From Siphonodentalium dalli (taxonomy: Eukaryota > Mollusca > Scaphopoda > Gadilida > Siphonodentaliidae), in assembly GCA_032622095.1 (NCBI GenBank), contig CP136064.1, positions 186,230,209 to 186,294,208 on the forward strand: 64,000 nt of DNA, in the 5' to 3' direction. The position numbers and the translations under genes are program-made. This document shows positions 40,301 through 46,300 of the stretch, in pieces (the stretch's first letter is position 1; each line of letters opens with the position of its first letter). The notes beneath the pieces were generated by a model. It did no database searches, was not told the origin of the DNA, and saw nothing but the letters and a program-made list of their open reading frames with translations.

Positions 40301-43300
40301 CCATTCACTTTTACCCAGGGCAATTTACTCGTTGTAGCCGAGCGTAATGAATGGAATCGGCCCTTGGTGGTGCCATAGGAGCGGTGGAGTAAATATGATT
40401 AAATACGTAATCGGTATGTGAGTACCGGTTATATTTTTTGTAGGATGTATGTTTTCGCGAATTTTATCTTCGCGGATGTCTCATTGATGCAGTATGTAAC
40501 TTTTATGGCCGCATTAATTGCTTTCGATATTTAAGTGTGAACAATGACTGGGCCACTCTTGAAGATTTTATTGAGTCGGGGAATATAACGCATAATATTA
40601 CATGTAACATTGCTGAATTATGTGTCAGTTGGAATGTAGAATATAGGTCGTATTGCGAAGTATCGGGTGTTTATGTAATCCGATTAGTATATTTTTGGTC
40701 CGCATTTAGAGGCCTTTCTGATGTGATGAATGAGAAACCGTTAATGATAAGCAGTACCGTAGTTAAGTGTTGTGATAATTTGAAGGTTTATAGTTGTTTT
40801 AACGGAATTCGGAGGTGGTGCATTCATGAAACCTTGAAGGAATTATGAATAATTGTCCTCCAATAATCGTAGCCATGGATTAATTCTCTCAACAATTTAG
40901 TTGTTTTAATAATAGGTGGTGAATGAAACCTTGTCTGAAATTATTAATAACGAGTCACGAGATTGTATGTAAACCATTCAGTGTTCAGTGGCCTTAGATT
41001 GCATGGCTTCTGTCAGTACATTTGTTTTTTATATATAATATGTTCATCGGGAACCAGTATTTTTGTTGCGCACTTGGATGGACTAAATGTGATTGGAAAC
41101 GTACTGTATTTTCGTATTTGGACCATGTAACGAATATCGACAATTTTGGCCTGATTATTAATTATTCTGCATGCTATTTCATGCACTATTCATACCTATA
41201 TTTCAATAGAAATTAGAACAAATAACAAAGAAAAGATGCATTACAGCCGATAACAATTCAAATGTCGCATAAGAGAGCCGAGAAACTAACATTTTAGTGT
41301 ATTTGCCGAGAGCTGTCATTGCGTCAACATAATAACGTGTTAATAGTCAATGCGTTCGTCATTTTTTTGGCAATGTGTGTGTGGTTATTGGTGTATTAAT
41401 GCAATGGCCGTTGCAAGTTTGACGATGAACCTTTCAACCAATTGGAACGTATGTGCCCTTTGTGGACACATATCATACGTGACGTATGGTGTCTAAATAC
41501 TTCATAATTATCATAACCTTAGTTCGGCACGTCTGATTTTATAAAATGTTTTCACTAGCTTTCTCACTGAGCGCACACTATACACACAATGTTTTTTTTT
41601 ATATACATATAATCAACTACATAGCCGTGACCTATATTTATACAACATTTTTCATTATCACTAGAATAAAGCTCCAATATATTTTATATATGCAGCCTAA
41701 TAATATGATGTTGAGGCGTTACTATTTCTGACTATGGGTTTCTTGTTGTTAGGTGTGGGGCATGCTACAACGCGATAGCGACGATGTGCTTAACCTATCT
41801 TAACCACAACCCCATTGAGTTGGAAATTTCCAATTGATACCACAAATGTTACAGGTGCTCCGAAATTTCCAACCTAGCACCAGTGTATCGTTGGATAACT
41901 TCCAACTGGTGATCATTTGGACACAAAGTATGTTTGAATCATGTCTAGTAACATCATTGTGGTTGGAAACATGAATTATTATCTTTGGTTTGAAATTCGC
42001 ATCTGTTGTAATTTATTCAGTCATGAAATATCCAATCAGTTTGAAAAAACAAACACGTTGGGATGGGCCACCACAACCCACTTGTTGGTAGTATTTTTCC
42101 GGTCGTGCATATATAAGTCATATTTTGGGATGATTTACATATAGATTCTTACAAATGTGTTTACAGTGAACTAGCTCTGTAGTAAGCCATATATATTGCA
42201 CATCGGAAATTCACTTTAATATTAATCATTGTTCTTCATTGACAGAATTTGTTGAGATGATGAATTGAACATTACATCAATGTGCTGAAGGAAGAAGATC
42301 GCACTTCCTCGATGTTGCTTCGAGGCTTGGTGTTCTACGTTCTACAAAATCTCAACAATAAACAAAGACACAAGTGGCACCTGCACGAGCACAAAAGGCG
42401 AACATACATGTAACCTGATGACGTGTTCGTGCATGTTATATACATGCTATCCTGTGTTAAGAAGTCCTCAACATCTGGATAGTTATTCAATATAGCTGCT
42501 ATATAACATGTGCTATAATGGAAGTCTACGGGAATTAATTTTCCATTTTTCACCAATATGCAGGACAATGTTTTCACCACGGAGATGCAATTTCTGCCGA
42601 TAAACTGAATGGCATAAAGTTGCGAATTAACACGAAACAGACAGACGTGTGGGCATGTTTATTTCAACACTCATTCATGACAAATTAAGAATACTAGAAG
42701 TTCCATGATATGGAGTTATTGAATTAACTGAATTCAATCTCAGAACATTCTCTTGTTTATAATTGATCAGGGCATTCAAACCCGAATCTGCCACAGCCTC
42801 TTTTGATTTAACCCTTTCCATACCAAATGGATTCTTACACTCAGTTATAACAGTATACATTGGAATGGTCTATTATTCATCTGGAGGGGTTTGCAGAATA
42901 AAATAAGCAGACGAGAGATAATATATGTTCAGAAGGAAATATATTTATAGTCGAGGGAAATGTTGAGATAATAAGTTGACAAAAAGACATATGGTCGTTT
43001 ATTGAACTTATTATCCGAACATATGATGAGGGATAACTATACCCGTCAATGAGTATTTAGAATATGAGGGGTTAATATTTATTCTTCTTCTTTTTGTTGA
43101 CTATACAACAATATAATGTTCTAACTTCTAATACAACAATTTACAAGTCTTTCTAGAGGTGAGTTACTTTTAAGCGAAATCACGATACCTTAGAAATGCA
43201 AGCATGTGCCACGTTGAAATTAAATTTATATAGAATACGGAAATTGGTTTACTGACATTAGAGCTATAAAACTAAATTTCTATAATCAAGATGGATATTT

Positions 43301-46300
43301 ATGTCGTTTTTCAAACACCAGCGCCGCCATTATTATTTTTTTCCAAAAATATTTATGTTCTTGAATGTTGCATACAGGCGCTGGGTTTTTTTCTTTCTAA
43401 AATCGCTAGGATTGGCCAAACACCGCGAACATGACAACTTTAGAAAAATAACGGTACTTTTTCGTAACGCCCTCAGTTTGCCATACCAGCTTCATAGCAT
43501 TTCAGCAGTGCCCCGACACCATAGCAGACTAGCAGGACCACTTGACATGGGGTGAGCACCCTGTTTTCCAGGTTTTGTCACAGGGGCCTGTAACGCGCTC
43601 CGCTGTCCGCCCCCCTTTTGCACTGCCCATATACGCCGCCCTCTATACGCGCCTTCTTCGCGTTAATGGAACATTATATAGACAAGGGGCACTGTAGAAA
43701 TTCAACGTTTCACCATCGCTCGGGAGTCGCACAATTTAGCCCATTCACCCCAGTAATGATAACGATATATACTCGGATGGATCGGCAAAGAATTCATCTT
43801 TCAATAAATACCACAAACTCCCATCAGAAACATTCATACACGTTGCATTTGATTAAATTTTAACCACCGAATATTGTCTCCGGAGAGCGTATTTTTTCGA
43901 TTTGATCCGGCTCAGTAGCAATGGACGCCAAGCGTCTCTAAATTAACCACCCATACAGTTTACTATCATTAAAAATCGGTCAAACGATCAACTAAATATC
44001 TGGAACGTAGTTATTTCTTGTCGGCTAATAATTTATTTACTCATACAAATCAACACATTGTCAGTAATCAATTTCTATAGAGGAGAAATCTGTCGATAAT
44101 TCCAACATTTTTTCATTTTTTTTTACAAGTCGCACCGCCCCTCATTTAAATATTCATTGTGACTTGACCTCGATTAGAATACTGGACGCTGATTGGCTGT
44201 TCTACTATTTTCATTTTAGTAACCGCGAAGTTTAAAATCGATGCAATATTGACATGTCGAACTCGTGGTCTGCATGATAAATTTGTAAAAAATAATGTCG
44301 TTCAAAGCTATATATTAACTGGTAATTTCGTAACCATTGCAACAAAAACTAATTGCATAGGATGAATTTTATATTGTAAATCGAATATGTATGTTTTACA
44401 ACTCAACTTAGAAGAACATTCCAGTGAAATATAAGAACTAAATTGTCAAATATAAAGACATTTTTTTATAGAAGTTTTAATAAACCATTCAATAGCCACA
44501 GTAGCTATCTGGCAATGCCAGAAGGATTAATACAATCGTAAATGTCCAAATATTAAAATATGTATTAATCCGAATAGTCTAATTTGTTGGACTAATGTTT
44601 GACATCTCGTGTGTATCAACAATAGCGAATCAAATTTTAAACGGAGACAACAAACTGTCTGACTGTCGTGCGAGCGGCTTTTTTCTCTGCGTGGCACTGA
44701 ATTCAGCTACATTTCCATCTACAGCTGTTCTAAATTCTGGCATATACACATACAAATAATAGAACAAAATATAACGAACGAATTATATTCCACACGAATA
44801 TCCAACCGAAATAGCATACATGTGAAAACAAACTTTCAATAGACTGTCCCCACAGCAGTCTGATTCAGTCTCTCGCATCACGCGTGGTTAGTGGTTGCAG
44901 GAAAAAAGCGTGCGAATTTGATGACGGAAGAATCATAATATTTTGATACTCGATTCGAGTGGATGGATACAGCAAGGGCCAGAATAATTCGCTTTTTCGC
45001 CAATCGTGCGCCTTTGACAGTTTGGTACTGTATCGTATCTCGCTCATAATAAATATCGAGATGACAATATATGCATAAATACAAATATGTTTAAAGTGAG
45101 GTCCCCTCTTTGGGTATGTATTATAGATAAATATCCTTTCTAATGAGGCTGCACGGATTCATTGCTTGACTCGTAGAAATCGTTGATCCGCGCCTATCTG
45201 GATATATGCCTCTCCATTCAGGGACGGGATTTGGGGATGGCACTGGGGAGTCACTGGTGCGACATCATCGCTATTTCGATAGCCAATGGCTGTATATAAA
45301 TAAGCACTTGTTCAATTGTTGATTTGCATGTACTTCAAGATGTGTATACTTATTCGTATAATTTGTTTTGTTCCACAATTGATATTGACTTGCATAATAT
45401 AATACTCTCTTTCTTCCGCATGTATATAATCTCCAATCACGGATACATTTTCTTTGACATAACTCCACCAAAAAAAATTGAAAGTTAAACTTAAATTAAT
45501 TTATGATATCCATATTAGTTTCCATGTATATGTACAGACGTTCAGTGCTACGACATAACCAAATGGTCGTAATCAGGGCCCCACATAACAACACCTTAGA
45601 AACCCCCCATTATGTCTGCAAATAACATAACTTTGAGTGAGGTAAGGGACACGCGTACGCATGACTTCGCGGCGAAATGGTCTCAAATAGAAGGAGACGA
45701 ATTTGATCCCGACAGCATCCAACTCTGGAATCAAAATACCTGCCAATATCTCTCGCCCACAGAGGGTAAAGAATTTCTCTCAAATAACATAAAATTCTCT
45801 CTTTTTGGCATAAATTGAAGAAGCCTTAACGCAAATTATGAAGACCTGAAAAACCTACTCTGTGATTTGAATTCAGAAGAATATATGTTTGATGTTATCG
45901 CCCTGACAGAAATATTCAATGTGCATAGATCCTCAGACTTCTCACTTCCAGGATATCATCCCTTAGAATTTAATACTCGACCCGATGGCGACGATGGCAG
46001 AGGCGGTGTTGGTATCTATATATATACATCAAGAAAAATATACAATACAAACTAAAACCCGACTTGACAATATTTATACCCCACGTAATACAAACAATAT
46101 TTGTAGAAATACACCGAGGAGCGAACGATACTTACATAATAGGATGTATTTATAGACCAAATACAGCACCGAAGGCCGACTTGGACAAATTTATGTTGAA
46201 ATTCGATAATATCTTAGAGAAATTGAAAAAAGCCAAGTCTTACATAATAGGAGACCTCAACATTAACCTTCTCAATTTCGATACGCATGCAAAAACTAAC